Under the pieces are notes generated by a model. It saw only the letters and a program-made list of their open reading frames with translations. It made no database searches and was not told where the DNA came from. This document shows, piece after piece, positions 1 to 6,053 of a stretch of DNA of 14,980 nucleotides. Position numbers and translations under genes: made by a program. The stretch lies in assembly GCA_004525875.1 (NCBI GenBank), contig SPBQ01000011.1, positions 1 through 14,980 of the forward strand. The letters run 5' to 3'. Origin of the DNA: Myxococcales bacterium. Lineage in GTDB: Bacteria; Desulfobacterota_B; Binatia; UBA1149; SPBQ01. Position 1 is the stretch's first letter; each line of letters starts with the position of its first letter.

Positions 1-489
1 CATTTCTACAATGTTTACGAGACTGCCGACGGTAAGTACGTGTCCGTCGGCTCGATCGAGTCGCAGTTCTACGCGGAGCTGCTGCGTCTGACCGGGCTCG
101 AGGGGGAGGATCTGCCGCAGCAACTCGACGCGACGAGCTGGCCCGCGATGCGCGAGCGCCTGGCGACGATCTTCAAATCCAAGACGCGCCAGGAGTGGTG
201 CGACATCATGGAAGGCACCGACGTGTGCTTCGCCCCGGTGCTCTCTCTGGCCGAGGCGCCCGAGCACCCGCACATGAAGGCGCGCGCGACCTTCATCGAG
301 GTCGATGGCGTTACGCAGCCGGCACCGGCGCCGCGCTTCAGCCGCACGCCGGGCGAGGTCCGATGTCCGCCTCGCTTGGCGGGTCACGACACCGGGGAGC
401 TGCTCGCCGAGGCCGGCTACTCGCAAGAGGAGATCGCGGCACTCGAGCGCGATGCGGTCGTCGCACGCGCGTCAGCCGACCGCTCGTGA
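1..489 (+). CDS. CaiB/BaiF family CoA-transferase, alpha-methylacyl-CoA racemase-like (5' truncated)
   Basis: The reading frame is open from the first base and runs to TGA at 487-489, giving 162 C-terminal residues; the N-terminus lies outside the window. The visible start reads HFYNVYETADGKYVSVGSIE followed by QFYAELL, the typical segment of alpha-methylacyl-CoA racemases (AMACR) and related type III CoA-transferases. The end contains the usual substrate-lid stretch, including TDVCFAPVLSLAEA and a late PRFSRTPGEV. Family members racemise 2-methylacyl-CoA or transfer CoA between carboxylic acids in the cytoplasm. The catalytic Asp of the family would lie upstream and cannot be checked. AMACR-like is more likely than a formyl/oxalate-type transferase because of the ETADGKY...GSIE...FY signature, but the substrate is unknown. 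The next gene starts 57 nt downstream on the same strand, so co-transcription is plausible. Confidence 0.88.
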   Translation, partial: HFYNVYETADGKYVSVGSIESQFYAELLRLTGLEGEDLPQQLDATSWPAMRERLATIFKSKTRQEWCDIMEGTDVCFAPVLSLAEAPEHPHMKARATFIEVDGVTQPAPAPRFSRTPGEVRCPPRLAGHDTGELLAEAGYSQEEIAALERDAVVARASADRS

Positions 490-545
490 GGAACGGCGGC
501 ACACCGGACGTTGCCACGCCGTCGTACCGCTGGTAGCCGGAGACC

Positions 546-1412
546 ATGAGCGACGCGCGCAGGATCGTCAGGGATTCGATGCTCGGCATGACGATGACCG
601 AGATCGACAGCTGGTCGGAGCGCGTGTCGGTCGTGCTAGGGCTCAATCCCGGCCCGTTCACGGGGCCGGGGACCAACACCTACCTGGTCGGCACCGGCCG
701 CAAGCGCATTCTCCTCGACACCGGCCAGGGGGTGCCCGAGTACATCGCGCAGCTCGAGCGCGGACTCACGGACACGCCGGGCGGAGATACGCTGCAGGAG
801 ATCGTGCTGACACATGGCCACCCCGACCACGTTGGCGGCATCGCGGGTGTGCTCGAGCGCTTCGGCGTGCTGGAAGTGTCGAAGAAGCCGAACCCCGGCG
901 CCGACGGCGAGCTCGAGATCACCCCGATCGAGGAGGGGGCCGAGATCCGCACCGAGGGTGCGACGCTGATCGCGCTGTGGACGCCGGGCCACGCCCACGA
1001 CCATCTGTGTTTTCACCTGCCCGAGGACCGCGCCGTGTTCACCGGCGATAACGTGCTTGGCGCGGGTACGACCGTGATCCCGCCCGACGGCGACCTCGGA
1101 GCGTACATGGTCTCGCTGCAGCGGCTGCTCGAGATCGACGTCGATGTCATCTATCCCGCTCACGGGCCGGTGATCCGGAACGCGCACGAGAAGGTCACGG
1201 AGTATCTCGCGCACCGCCGTCTGCGCGACGAGCAGATCCTCGAGGGTCTGGCGGCCGGCGAATCGACCGTCGCCGGCCTCGTCAAGCGCATCTACACGGA
1301 CGTTCCGGAGTTCCTGCACCCGGCGGCTGCGATGTCCGTCGGGGCCCACCTGCGCAAGCTCGAGGGCGAGGGCCGCGTGGCCCGTCAGGGCGAGGACTGG
1401 GTGCGGAGCTAG
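546..1412 (+). CDS. MBL-fold metallo-hydrolase, LACTB2-like
   Basis: A 288-residue metallo-beta-lactamase-fold protein. The metal-binding signature THGHPDH is at residues 89-95. Further metal-ligand candidates are H149 in TPGHAHDH, D168 in FTGD and H206 in PAHGP. After the MBL domain, residues about 215-288 look like the C-terminal winged-helix domain of the LACTB2 group (TVAGLVKRIY, then HLRKLEGEGRV). The N-terminal NPGPFTGPGTNTYLVG stretch is also typical of that group. Characterised relatives hydrolyse RNA or thioesters, so the substrate here is undetermined. I keep the ATG at 546, which has GGAG a few bases upstream; starts at 579 or 588 are possible because homology only begins near residue 25. 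The neighbouring CoA-transferase gene suggests a link to acyl-CoA metabolism, by context only. The stop codon abuts a dispersed palindromic repeat. Confidence 0.88.
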   Translation: MSDARRIVRDSMLGMTMTEIDSWSERVSVVLGLNPGPFTGPGTNTYLVGTGRKRILLDTGQGVPEYIAQLERGLTDTPGGDTLQEIVLTHGHPDHVGGIAGVLERFGVLEVSKKPNPGADGELEITPIEEGAEIRTEGATLIALWTPGHAHDHLCFHLPEDRAVFTGDNVLGAGTTVIPPDGDLGAYMVSLQRLLEIDVDVIYPAHGPVIRNAHEKVTEYLAHRRLRDEQILEGLAAGESTVAGLVKRIYTDVPEFLHPAAAMSVGAHLRKLEGEGRVARQGEDWVRS

Positions 1413-1465
1413 CCGCTGGAGGCGGCGTCATACGATGTGAGTACTAGCTCGCGCAGCGAGCTAGT
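1412..1465 (+). repeat. Dispersed palindromic repeat, copy A
   Basis: This element begins at the last base of the MBL-gene stop codon. Its first 27 bases match 24 of 27 bases of a second copy at 9638-9664 read on the minus strand, with shared core GGAGGCGGCGT. The conserved head is itself nearly palindromic (CCGC...GCGG). It is followed by a perfect 10-bp hairpin, ACTAGCTCGC (1443-1452), loop GCA, GCGAGCTAGT (1456-1465). Copy B has a hairpin at the same place with a partly different stem sequence, so the fold appears better kept than the bases. Both copies follow a stop codon in the sense direction. This is the form of a REP-like intergenic element. The assignment rests only on the two copies seen here. 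Confidence 0.65.
1443..1465. terminator. Perfect hairpin between convergent genes, possible bidirectional terminator or transcript end
   Basis: A 10-bp perfect stem with a 3-nt loop lies between the convergent MBL gene (ends 1412) and NTF2-like gene (stop codon 1461-1463, inside the right arm). There is no run of T on either side, so it is not a canonical intrinsic terminator. It could still pause polymerase or protect 3' ends. It forms the distal part of repeat copy A. Confidence 0.4.
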
Positions 1466-1883
1466 TCAGTAGCGGGGAGGGCGGCTCGTCGTCATCCGGC
1501 GCGTCCGGCGCCGCGGCTGCGGGGCCGGCCTGGTGATGGACGAGCTTCCACCTGCCGTCGATGTCGGCATAGCCGTTGGTCGCCACGAGGAATCCGCCGT
1601 CGATCTCCTCGAAGCAGACCACCAGGGCCGCGTCGCCGTACACGCTGACCCGCGGCGCGCGACATCGCACGCTGGGCGCAGCCGCGCCGCCGAGTATGGC
1701 GTGCCAGCTCGACATGATTTCCTCGCGTGTGACCAGGGGATTCCAGCCGGGGTGGATGCAGCACACCGGGCCGTGCTCGGCCCACAGCCGGTTCATCGCA
1801 TCGAGGTCGCGAGCGGCGAACGCGCGGTAGAACCCGGCGTTCGTCAACAGGACGGTCCCGGCTGCTGTGTCAGAGTCGCGCAC
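1461..1883 (-). CDS. NTF2-like / SnoaL-like domain protein
   Basis: A 140-residue protein with the pattern of a compact NTF2-fold (SnoaL/DUF4440-type) domain. It opens with NAGFYRAFAARDLDAMNRLW (residues 15-34), the helix that starts this fold. It continues with an HPGW turn, a helix with an SWHAIL motif, strands around VSVYGDAALVVCFEE and a final strand pair WKLVHHQAGP. The last 20 or so residues are Ala/Pro/Asp-rich and probably disordered. Family members include small isomerases, dehydratases and binding proteins, and the fold alone gives no specific function. The start used is GTG at 1883, with no convincing Shine-Dalgarno sequence; no ATG is available nearby. The gene follows phoU by 93 nt on the same strand and may be the last gene of that transcript. 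A phosphate-related role is not shown. Confidence 0.72.
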   Translation of the reverse strand: MRDSDTAAGTVLLTNAGFYRAFAARDLDAMNRLWAEHGPVCCIHPGWNPLVTREEIMSSWHAILGGAAAPSVRCRAPRVSVYGDAALVVCFEEIDGGFLVATNGYADIDGRWKLVHHQAGPAAAAPDAPDDDEPPSPLLN

Positions 1884-1976
1884 GTGGTCGTCGACCGGTC
1901 ACGAGCCGTCGCCGAATCGTAGCAAGCCCGCCGCCCCAGGTGCTGGAGACATGATTTGGGACTCTCGAGTCATCGT

Positions 1977-2639
1977 TCATCGCACGTGTCCGTGCCGGAC
2001 GATGTCGCCCTCGGTCATGTAGATGATGTCCTCGGCGATATTGGTCGCCAGATCGGCCACCCGCTCCAGGCATCGCGATACCGACAGCAAGCGAATCAGC
2101 ACGGTGACGTCCGTCGGTGCGCTGGCTTCCGACAGCAAGTCTGTCACGCGGCGCGAGATCTCCCGGTGCAGATCATCGACCTCATCGTCGGCGGCACACA
2201 CGCTGCGAGCGGAGTTCGGATCCTTGTTGACGAGGGCGTCGAGAGCGTCGCGAAGCATCATCTGGGCACGTTTGGCGATCGGCCGCAGGTCGATGGGCAG
2301 TGTCACCGCGTCCTGCTCGCTGAGCGGCTCGACCTGCTCGGCGATGTTCACGGCGAGGTCGCCGATCCGTTCCAGGTCGTTGTTCAGCTTGAGAACCGCA
2401 ACGATGAATCGCAGATCGAGCGCGACCGGTTGGTGGAGCGCGAGGATCTTCAGGCACTCCTCTTCGACCTCGACTTCGATCGTGTCGACCTGATGATCCG
2501 AGCGCAGCACCGTGGTTGCGAGATCGTTGTCGCGTTCCATCACGGCGCGTACGGCTTTGCTGACGTTCTCCTCGACGATGGCGCTGAGTGCCAGGACGTG
2601 GCGTTTGAGGCGGTCTATTTCCCTGTCGAGATGTTTCAT
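1977..2639 (-). CDS. phoU: Phosphate signalling protein PhoU
   Basis: A 220-residue PhoU with the expected two tandem three-helix repeats. The metal-binding helix motif appears twice: LERIGDLAVNIAE (89-101) and LERVADLATNIAE (191-203). The N-terminus MKHLDREIDRLKRHVL is characteristic and fixes the start at the ATG at 2637-2639. The frame stays open 54 codons further upstream, but that stretch is basic, low in family resemblance and would make the protein too long. PhoU is a peripheral cytoplasmic protein. It links the Pst transporter to PhoR and keeps the kinase from activating PhoB when phosphate is plentiful. Here it follows phoR after a 165-nt spacer rather than following pstB, the arrangement in enterobacteria. 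The region just before the ATG has only a modest purine-rich ribosome site. Confidence 0.96.
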   Translation of the reverse strand: MKHLDREIDRLKRHVLALSAIVEENVSKAVRAVMERDNDLATTVLRSDHQVDTIEVEVEEECLKILALHQPVALDLRFIVAVLKLNNDLERIGDLAVNIAEQVEPLSEQDAVTLPIDLRPIAKRAQMMLRDALDALVNKDPNSARSVCAADDEVDDLHREISRRVTDLLSEASAPTDVTVLIRLLSVSRCLERVADLATNIAEDIIYMTEGDIVRHGHVR

Positions 2640-2725
2640 GGGTCGCTTCTCGATTCTCTGGACGAGCTGCAACACCGGAGGTCTTCGCTGCACGATCGAC
2701 CTTGCGTCGCGCGCTCGCACGTTAT

Positions 2726-2741
2726 CACTCGGTCCCGAGTG
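2726..2741 (-). other. Short hairpin in the phoR-phoU spacer
   Basis: The 165-nt spacer 2640-2804 contains a perfect inverted repeat CACTCGG / CCGAGTG separated by two bases. It would fold as a stem of about six pairs with a GTCC or GGAC tetraloop. No T-run follows, so it is more likely an mRNA-processing or stability element than a terminator, or it may be chance. I see no clear promoter or Pho-box-like repeat in this spacer. Confidence 0.35.
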
Positions 2742-2804
2742 GAGCCATCGTTGGTACGAAGGGGAGTCGGTGAGCCGTCGCGCAAAGCTTCGGTGGAGCA
2801 TCCG

Positions 2805-4634
2805 CTACACATCGGTCGCCTCGTGTGTCGGCCGCGTAGCATCGCCCCCATCCTCCTGCCTGTGGACGGGGATCCGGATCGTGAAGCGAGTGCCCTCGCC
2901 CGCGCGGCTCTGAACCGAGACGTCTCCCCGGTGAGCCTGAGCGATGTGCTTGACGATCGCCAGGCCGAGGCCCGTACCGCCGAGGCTGCGACTTCTTGCC
3001 TTGTCCACCCGGTAGAACCGCTCGAAGAGGCGGGGCAGGTGCCGTGACTCGATCCCGCAGCCATCGTCGATGACGTCGATACGAAGATCTGCGGCATCGC
3101 AAGTGGCACGGACGGATACGCTGGCGCCCGGATCGCTGTACTTGACGGCGTTGTCGACGAGATTGACGACAGCTTGCTCGAGCAGCGGAGCGCTGACGCG
3201 AACCTCGATCGCAGGGTCGCACTCGAGCTCGAGCGCGATGCTCTTGGCGTCGGCCTTCAGTCGACAGACCTCGAGCGCGCCGGCGAGGATGTCGCCGATG
3301 CGATCGAGGGTGACGGGCACGGTCCCGAGCTCGCCCTCCTGCTCGATGCGCGAGAGGTCCAGCAGGTCCTCGATGATCGCGCTGAGGCGATCGGCCTGAC
3401 GCCCGACGATCGCGAGAAAGCGCCGCGCAGCGGTCGGATCGTCGATCGCGCCTTCGCTGAGGGTCTCGATGAATCCTTTGATGCAGGTGATGGGGGTCTT
3501 GAGCTCGTGCGAGACGTTCGCGACGAAGTCGCGACGGATGCTCTCCAGGCGGCGCAGGCGTGTGACGTCGTTGAGAACGATGACCGCACCGATCTGCTGA
3601 CCGCGAGCGTCTCGCAGCGGCGCGCCGTGGGCCTGGAGATTACGCCGCTCGTCACCGTGCAGCTCGAGATCGCTTTCGAGCGCACGGCCGCTTCGTAACG
3701 CCGTCGCGACGAAGCTCTGCAACTCGGAGTCGCGTGCAATCTCCTGGACACTTCGACCGAGCGATTCCTGTTCGCTGACGCCAAAAAGAGCGCAGGCCGC
3801 CGTGTTGATGGTAGTGACCTGCTCGTTGCGATCGACGGCGAGGACCGCCTCGACCATGCCGGCGAGCACCGCCTCGCGCTCGTTACGCTGCTCGCGCACG
3901 GCGCGGATCCGGTCGTCGAGTTGTGCGGCCATCCGGTTCATCGAGTGCGCGAGCCCGGCGAGTTCCGAGGCGCCGGTGGCGGCCAGGCGAACGCTCAGGT
4001 CGCCGGAAGCGAAGCGACCGGCGGCGTTCTGGAGATCTTCGATCGGACGTGTCAGGCGGCGGGACACCATCAGGGTGATGAGGGCGGCGATCGCTGCGAT
4101 CGCGAGAACGGCGGCGGCCGTCTGAATCCTCAAGCGGCCGAGGGTGCTCTCCAGCGCCGTCAGCGGAACGGCCGTGCGCACGACGGCTGTCGTCTCGCCG
4201 CTGTCGTCGCGGATCGGCGATGCGACGTAGAGAAAGTCCTTCTTGACGGTCTCGCTGTAGCGCTTCGAAGAGCCGTATCCAGTGCGCAGCGCCGCGACGA
4301 TCTCGGGTCGGGTGTCGTGCAGCGTCATAAAGGCAGGGTTCCTGTTCGAATCGGCGATCACCGTGCCATCGGGGAGAATGACGGTGATGCGCATCCCGGC
4401 GAGTCGGCCGAGGCGCTTGACGGTGGTGTCGATGGCGGCTCTGTCAGCGAGACTACCACGGGCGCGGAGGATGTCTTTCAACAGCTCGGCCGTCGCACCG
4501 AGATCGTCGGCTGTACTGGAGACGTAGAACTCCTGGAAGGATCTTGAAGTGTAGCTACTGATCGCCAAGAGCGAGAGGACGACGATCAAGATGATCGGCG
4601 GGAAGATGTGCCAGAGCAGGCGCCGCGGGCGCAC
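2805..4634 (-). CDS. phoR: Phosphate regulon sensor histidine kinase PhoR
   Basis: A 609-residue membrane histidine kinase. Order of parts: TM1 about 9-26; an extracytoplasmic sensor region about 28-170, which includes ITVILPDGTVIADS; TM2 about 172-190; a HAMP region about 190-245; a PAS domain about 252-360; the dimerisation helix with SHELKTP and phospho-acceptor H376; and the ATPase domain with an N box starting NLVDNAVKYS (491-500), DDGCGI (523-528) and GGTGLGL (552-558). All catalytic motifs are intact. PhoR phosphorylates PhoB under phosphate limitation and dephosphorylates it when the Pst-PhoU complex signals sufficiency. The large outer domain resembles the longer Gram-positive or deltaproteobacterial kinases more than E. 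coli PhoR, which lacks one. The start is GTG at 4634, nine bases after the phoB stop, so translation is probably coupled; AAGGAG at the end of phoB lies 12 nt upstream. Confidence 0.95.
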   Translation of the reverse strand: MRPRRLLWHIFPPIILIVVLSLLAISSYTSRSFQEFYVSSTADDLGATAELLKDILRARGSLADRAAIDTTVKRLGRLAGMRITVILPDGTVIADSNRNPAFMTLHDTRPEIVAALRTGYGSSKRYSETVKKDFLYVASPIRDDSGETTAVVRTAVPLTALESTLGRLRIQTAAAVLAIAAIAALITLMVSRRLTRPIEDLQNAAGRFASGDLSVRLAATGASELAGLAHSMNRMAAQLDDRIRAVREQRNEREAVLAGMVEAVLAVDRNEQVTTINTAACALFGVSEQESLGRSVQEIARDSELQSFVATALRSGRALESDLELHGDERRNLQAHGAPLRDARGQQIGAVIVLNDVTRLRRLESIRRDFVANVSHELKTPITCIKGFIETLSEGAIDDPTAARRFLAIVGRQADRLSAIIEDLLDLSRIEQEGELGTVPVTLDRIGDILAGALEVCRLKADAKSIALELECDPAIEVRVSAPLLEQAVVNLVDNAVKYSDPGASVSVRATCDAADLRIDVIDDGCGIESRHLPRLFERFYRVDKARSRSLGGTGLGLAIVKHIAQAHRGDVSVQSRAGEGTRFTIRIPVHRQEDGGDATRPTHEATDV

Positions 4635-4643
4635 CTCGTCAAA

Positions 4644-5330
4644 CTACTCCTTGAACCGGTAGCCGACCCCGCGCACGGTCTCGAGCAAGGTTCCGTACGA
4701 GCCGAGCTTCTTGCGAAGAGCGACGATCTGGACGTCGACTGCGCGCTCGGTGACGGGGTAGTTGGGCCCACGAACGCCGTCGACGATCTGGTACCGCGTG
4801 AAGACCCAGCCGGGGCGTCGCGCGAGAAGATGCAGAATCTTGAATTCCGTGGATGTCAGCTCGACCCGTGTGTGTCCGGCGAGGACCTCGTGCCGGCCGG
4901 GATGGATCTCCAGTCCGCCGGCGTGGACCGGGGCCTCGGTATCGTCCTGCTCCGCTCTCGGGCGGCGCAACACCGATCGCGTTCGAGCGACCAGCACGCG
5001 GGGGCTGAACGGCTTGGTGACGTAGTCATCCGCCCCGAGCTCGATGCCCGTGACGATCTCGGATTCCTCGCCTCGGGCGGTGACCATGATGATCGGGATC
5101 AATGATGTACGTGGTTCGCTCTTGAGGCGTCGGCAGACTTCGAGCCCGTCGACTCCCGGCAGCATCAGGTCTAGCAAGACCAGGTCGGGAGCTTCCCGCC
5201 GCGCGGCGTTGAGGCCTGCCTCACCAGAGGTGGTCACGATCACGCGGTAGCCCTCGCGATCGAGGTTGTAGCGGATCAGCTCGCAGATATCTTCTTCGTC
5301 TTCAACGAGCAGTACCGATTCCCGTGCCAT
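4644..5330 (-). CDS. phoB: Phosphate regulon response regulator PhoB (OmpR family)
   Basis: A 228-residue OmpR/PhoB-type regulator. The receiver domain (1-120) has the acidic pocket E10-D11, phospho-acceptor D54 in VLLDLMLPG, T84 and K106 in VTKPFSP. The C-terminal winged helix (about 130-228) carries VELTSTEFKILHLL, then RAVDVQIVALRKKLG as the recognition helix and VRGVGYRFKE as the wing. When phosphorylated, it binds direct repeats upstream of phosphate-regulated genes. The start ATG at 5330 gives the canonical MARESVLLVEDE. The gene heads phoB-phoR, with phoU further down. Repeats at 11-bp spacing about 45-85 nt upstream suggest autoregulation. PhoP-type paralogues are hard to exclude by sequence alone, but the neighbouring phoR, phoU and pst genes make PhoB the best name. 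Confidence 0.95.
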   Translation of the reverse strand: MARESVLLVEDEEDICELIRYNLDREGYRVIVTTSGEAGLNAARREAPDLVLLDLMLPGVDGLEVCRRLKSEPRTSLIPIIMVTARGEESEIVTGIELGADDYVTKPFSPRVLVARTRSVLRRPRAEQDDTEAPVHAGGLEIHPGRHEVLAGHTRVELTSTEFKILHLLARRPGWVFTRYQIVDGVRGPNYPVTERAVDVQIVALRKKLGSYGTLLETVRGVGYRFKE

Positions 5331-5374
5331 CGACTACGGTTCTCGCATAGCCGGCTCTGGTTTCCCAGAATTCA

Positions 5375-5413
5375 TGTAAAGGCACGGTTAGATTCGCGTG
5401 AGGATCGGGTTGC
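5375..5413 (-). promoter_or_regulatory. Putative Pho box upstream of phoB
   Basis: Read on the minus strand there are hexamers GCAACC, CTCACG, CTAACC and TTTACA, each starting exactly 11 bp after the last (plus-strand positions 5408-5413, 5397-5402, 5386-5391, 5375-5380). The first is the weakest. Positions 4-5 are AC in all four. Direct repeats at 11-bp pitch are how PhoB/PhoP-type regulators bind, and the sequence resembles Bacillus TTAACA and cyanobacterial CTTAACCT units more than E. coli CTGTCAT. The array ends 44 nt before the phoB ATG. No clear -10 box could be assigned. Confidence 0.7.
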
Positions 5414-5420
5414 GGGTGCT

Positions 5421-5855
5421 TCAGCCCTGCTTGAGCGAGCGGTAACAGCGACCCTCCGGCGAGCCCTCGGCCACAGGTAGGCCGCAGTCCTGCCATCCCT
5501 TGGTGACTTCCTGACCGCTGCGGTCGCGGGCGCCGCCGAATCCTCCCTGGACGTTGGTCACGTTCGTGTAGCCGGCCTGGAGCAGGACGCCGCACGCTCG
5601 TTGTGAACGGCCGCCGCTCTGGCAGCCGACGAGGATCGGTCGCCCAGGTACCAGGTGGCGTTCCACGACCGCAAGGAAGTCGGGGTTGGGGGAGAGTGGC
5701 CCGCCGCCGTCGGACTCGGCGATGGGGATGTTCAGCGCTCCTTCCGGGTGGCCGGCCGCGAACTCGCGGCTGGACCGGACGTCGAGGTACACGGCATCGG
5801 TGTCGCCGATGAGAGTCTCGTGGGCGTCGATCGGCGTGGTCTGAGGGATGTCCAT
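5421..5855 (-). CDS. Rhodanese-like domain protein
   Basis: A single-domain rhodanese of 144 residues. The fold markers are VYLDVRSSREFAAGHPEGAL (22-41), NIPI, and the active-site loop CQSGGRS with catalytic Cys at residue 78. A late GGFGGARD turn follows. Single-domain rhodaneses move sulfane sulfur from donors such as thiosulfate or persulfides to thiol acceptors in the cytoplasm. I place the start at the ATG at 5853-5855. An open frame continues upstream to 6209 but gives residues unlike any rhodanese and would cover the leader of the divergent gene. The C-terminal tail (GLPVAEGSPEGRCYRSLKQG) contains one more Cys. The gene lies upstream of phoB on the same strand with a 90-nt gap that contains the Pho box, so phoB probably has its own promoter. 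The acceptor is unknown. Confidence 0.9.
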   Translation of the reverse strand: MDIPQTTPIDAHETLIGDTDAVYLDVRSSREFAAGHPEGALNIPIAESDGGGPLSPNPDFLAVVERHLVPGRPILVGCQSGGRSQRACGVLLQAGYTNVTNVQGGFGGARDRSGQEVTKGWQDCGLPVAEGSPEGRCYRSLKQG

Positions 5856-6008
5856 CACCAGGACCCCTACCAGAACTTCAGTCGAATGTCGCGTCGAGCG
5901 GAGGAGCGGCACGATTGTGCTCTCCGCTGAACGATTCTGTGCCACCCGACGCGAGCAGCAGTCGCCCGGCGCGCTTTCCGCATGGCACATGGGTTGCTTG
6001 TCCAGCGG

Positions 6009-6046
6009 TGCGGGAGTCCCCCTCCCGCAGCTTGCTCGAGCGGGAG
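6009..6046 (+). promoter_or_regulatory. Leader with two mutually exclusive stems, possible translational switch
   Basis: Three segments lie just before the large regulator gene. Segment 1, TGCGGGAG (6009-6016), pairs perfectly over 8 bp with segment 2, CTCCCGCA (6022-6029), leaving a 5-nt loop. Segment 2 can instead pair over 7 bp (CTCCCGC, 6022-6028) with segment 3, GCGGGAG (6040-6046), leaving an 11-nt loop. Segment 3 contains the Shine-Dalgarno GGGAG (6042-6046) of the GTG start at 6054. The layout is that of an anti-anti-SD/anti-SD switch. It matches no riboswitch class I recognise and has no T-run. This depends on GTG 6054 or 6057 being the true start. Confidence 0.45.
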
Positions 6047-6053
6047 AGTGGCC

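Noticed and set aside
1443..1465. Canonical intrinsic terminator
   Set aside because: The stem is strong but there is no T-run on either strand, so it is kept only as a possible terminator-like hairpin.
2640..2801. 54-codon N-terminal extension of PhoU
   Set aside because: PhoU proteins start at the MKHLDREIDRL-like helix; the extension is basic, low in similarity and would exceed the family length.
1956..3047. Long plus-strand open frame of 363 codons opposite phoU and phoR
   Set aside because: Antisense to two certain genes, Arg/His/Asp-rich composition typical of GC-rich shadow frames, and no recognisable domain.
6034..6041. GCTCGAGC palindrome before the multi-receiver gene
   Set aside because: Eight-base palindromes are frequent in GC-rich DNA. 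It lies largely in the loop of the proposed anti-SD stem and has no second copy nearby.
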